Positions 63,355 to 64,000 of a DNA stretch of 64,000 nucleotides are shown piece after piece. A model generated the notes under the pieces. That model did no database searches. It was not told the DNA's origin and worked only from the letters and a program-made list of their open reading frames with translations. Position numbers and translations under genes: made by a program. How positions within the stretch are numbered: position 1 is the first letter of the stretch; every line of letters starts with the position of its first letter. Source of the DNA: Aurifilum marmelostoma (Eukaryota > Ascomycota > Sordariomycetes > Diaporthales > Cryphonectriaceae); assembly GCA_027559495.1 (NCBI GenBank), contig JAMXSV010000004.1, forward strand, positions 2,097,001-2,161,000, written 5' to 3'.

Positions 63355-64000
63355 TGCAACACCTCGATTGGGAAACTGGAATTGGGCTGGGGCATGGGCT
63401 TTTGTACAATCTGTCCGTCCTGACCCATCTTGTTCCATTCTCTGTACCGTACCTTGCATCCTAACCACGAACTTACTCCGTACCGTACCGTCGTTTATTC
63501 CCGTCCCTTCGTTTTTTTTTCTCTTCCCTTCCTCCCCCTCTCTTCTTTTAACTTTTCCCCCCGCCAGCCGAACAAGACTGGAATTCTGTCTCTCTCTCTC
63601 TCTCTTCGATTCCTGACCTTTTCGCTCCCTTGGTCCCCCGCCCTTTTTGACATCTCCCGTCAGTCTCGGCCCCCACCAACCACGACACGACGACGACGAC
63701 CACCACCTCTTCCTCCTCCTCTGTCTCCCTTCTCTATCCATCGTCCTCGTCGCTCAATTCATCCCTTGATTCCGGGACCGACTTGCAATCCCAGAAACAG
63801 CCAAAATAATCAAGTCTCAACCTTGGCCGAACCATCCGAGCTGTATCCGCCTCAGTGCTGCACGATCTATCCCTGCCAAGGACTTCGCGACACGCAGTCA
63901 GATTTACAACATAAACGGTTGATCAGGCTAGAAATCACGACGCGCACGCAATTAAAAAGGGGCAGGTGACGCACGCCGGTTCCGACGAGGACGAGAGGCC

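Larger units (their letters stand above)
55436..64000. other. Gene-free right end of the window
   Basis: About 8.6 kb without a supported gene. It contains A/G homopolymers (55761-55797), a nested palindrome (58712-58792), A31 (58972-59002), G13 (60233-60245), a GGC run (61693-61711), ACCA repeats (62147-62163), GCACC repeats (63293-63317) and CTCTG repeats (63334-63354). From about 63.5 to 63.75 kb the plus strand is strongly pyrimidine-rich, as in promoters or leaders of fungal genes; the gene itself would begin beyond the window. Open frames at 62.8-63.4 and 63.4-64.0 kb have no recognisable domains. Confidence 0.5.

Overview
The window looks like nuclear DNA of a filamentous ascomycete, most likely a Sordariomycete. 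Genes are split by short introns (82-167 nt) with GTNNGT-type donors and mostly YAG acceptors. Coding exons favour C or G at third codon positions. The recognisable proteins are typically fungal: Mcm1, a Pls1-type tetraspanin, a rhodopsin/SAT4-type membrane protein, an Hnm1-type choline permease and a Ctr copper transporter. All identifications come from reading translated exons; no database search was possible.

Layout. 1-10793: no supported gene; simple repeats and pyrimidine tracts. 10794-12393 (+): C2H2 zinc-finger transcription factor. 12394-23653: a long gene-free stretch with microsatellites and, at about 20.6-22.0 kb on the minus strand, broken coding-like fragments. 23654-24312 (+): Ctr-family copper transporter. 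25926-27540 (-): rhodopsin-domain membrane protein. 30482-31311 (-): GNAT acetyltransferase, divergent from 32487-34495 (+): choline/amino-acid permease. 36949-37847 (-): MADS-box factor Mcm1. 41086-41425 (-): a probable orphan exon or gene remnant. 45951-46820 (+): tetraspanin. 48298-50180 (-): NIPA-type membrane transporter whose C-terminal reading frame appears shifted at a C6 tract. 51671-52600 (+): V-ATPase subunit E. 52948-55435 (-): 800-aa nuclear-looking protein of unknown function. 55436-64000: no supported gene; repeats, a nested palindrome, and a CT-rich tract at the right end that looks like a promoter or leader.

Ten firm gene models occupy 64 kb, which is sparse for a fungus. The longest gene-free stretches lie upstream of the two transcription factors, which would fit large regulatory regions. 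The genes do not form an obvious pathway or biosynthetic cluster. Several are membrane transporters or pumps (copper, choline-type, magnesium-type, vacuolar proton pump), but nothing in the sequence shows they work together. I found no rRNA, tRNA, CRISPR array or intact transposon, and nothing that is clearly a new multi-gene system. The best leads are the possible frameshift in the NIPA-type gene, the orphan exon, the unknown 800-aa protein with a PCNA-box-like N-terminus, an AAG splice acceptor in the permease gene, and two inverted-repeat structures.
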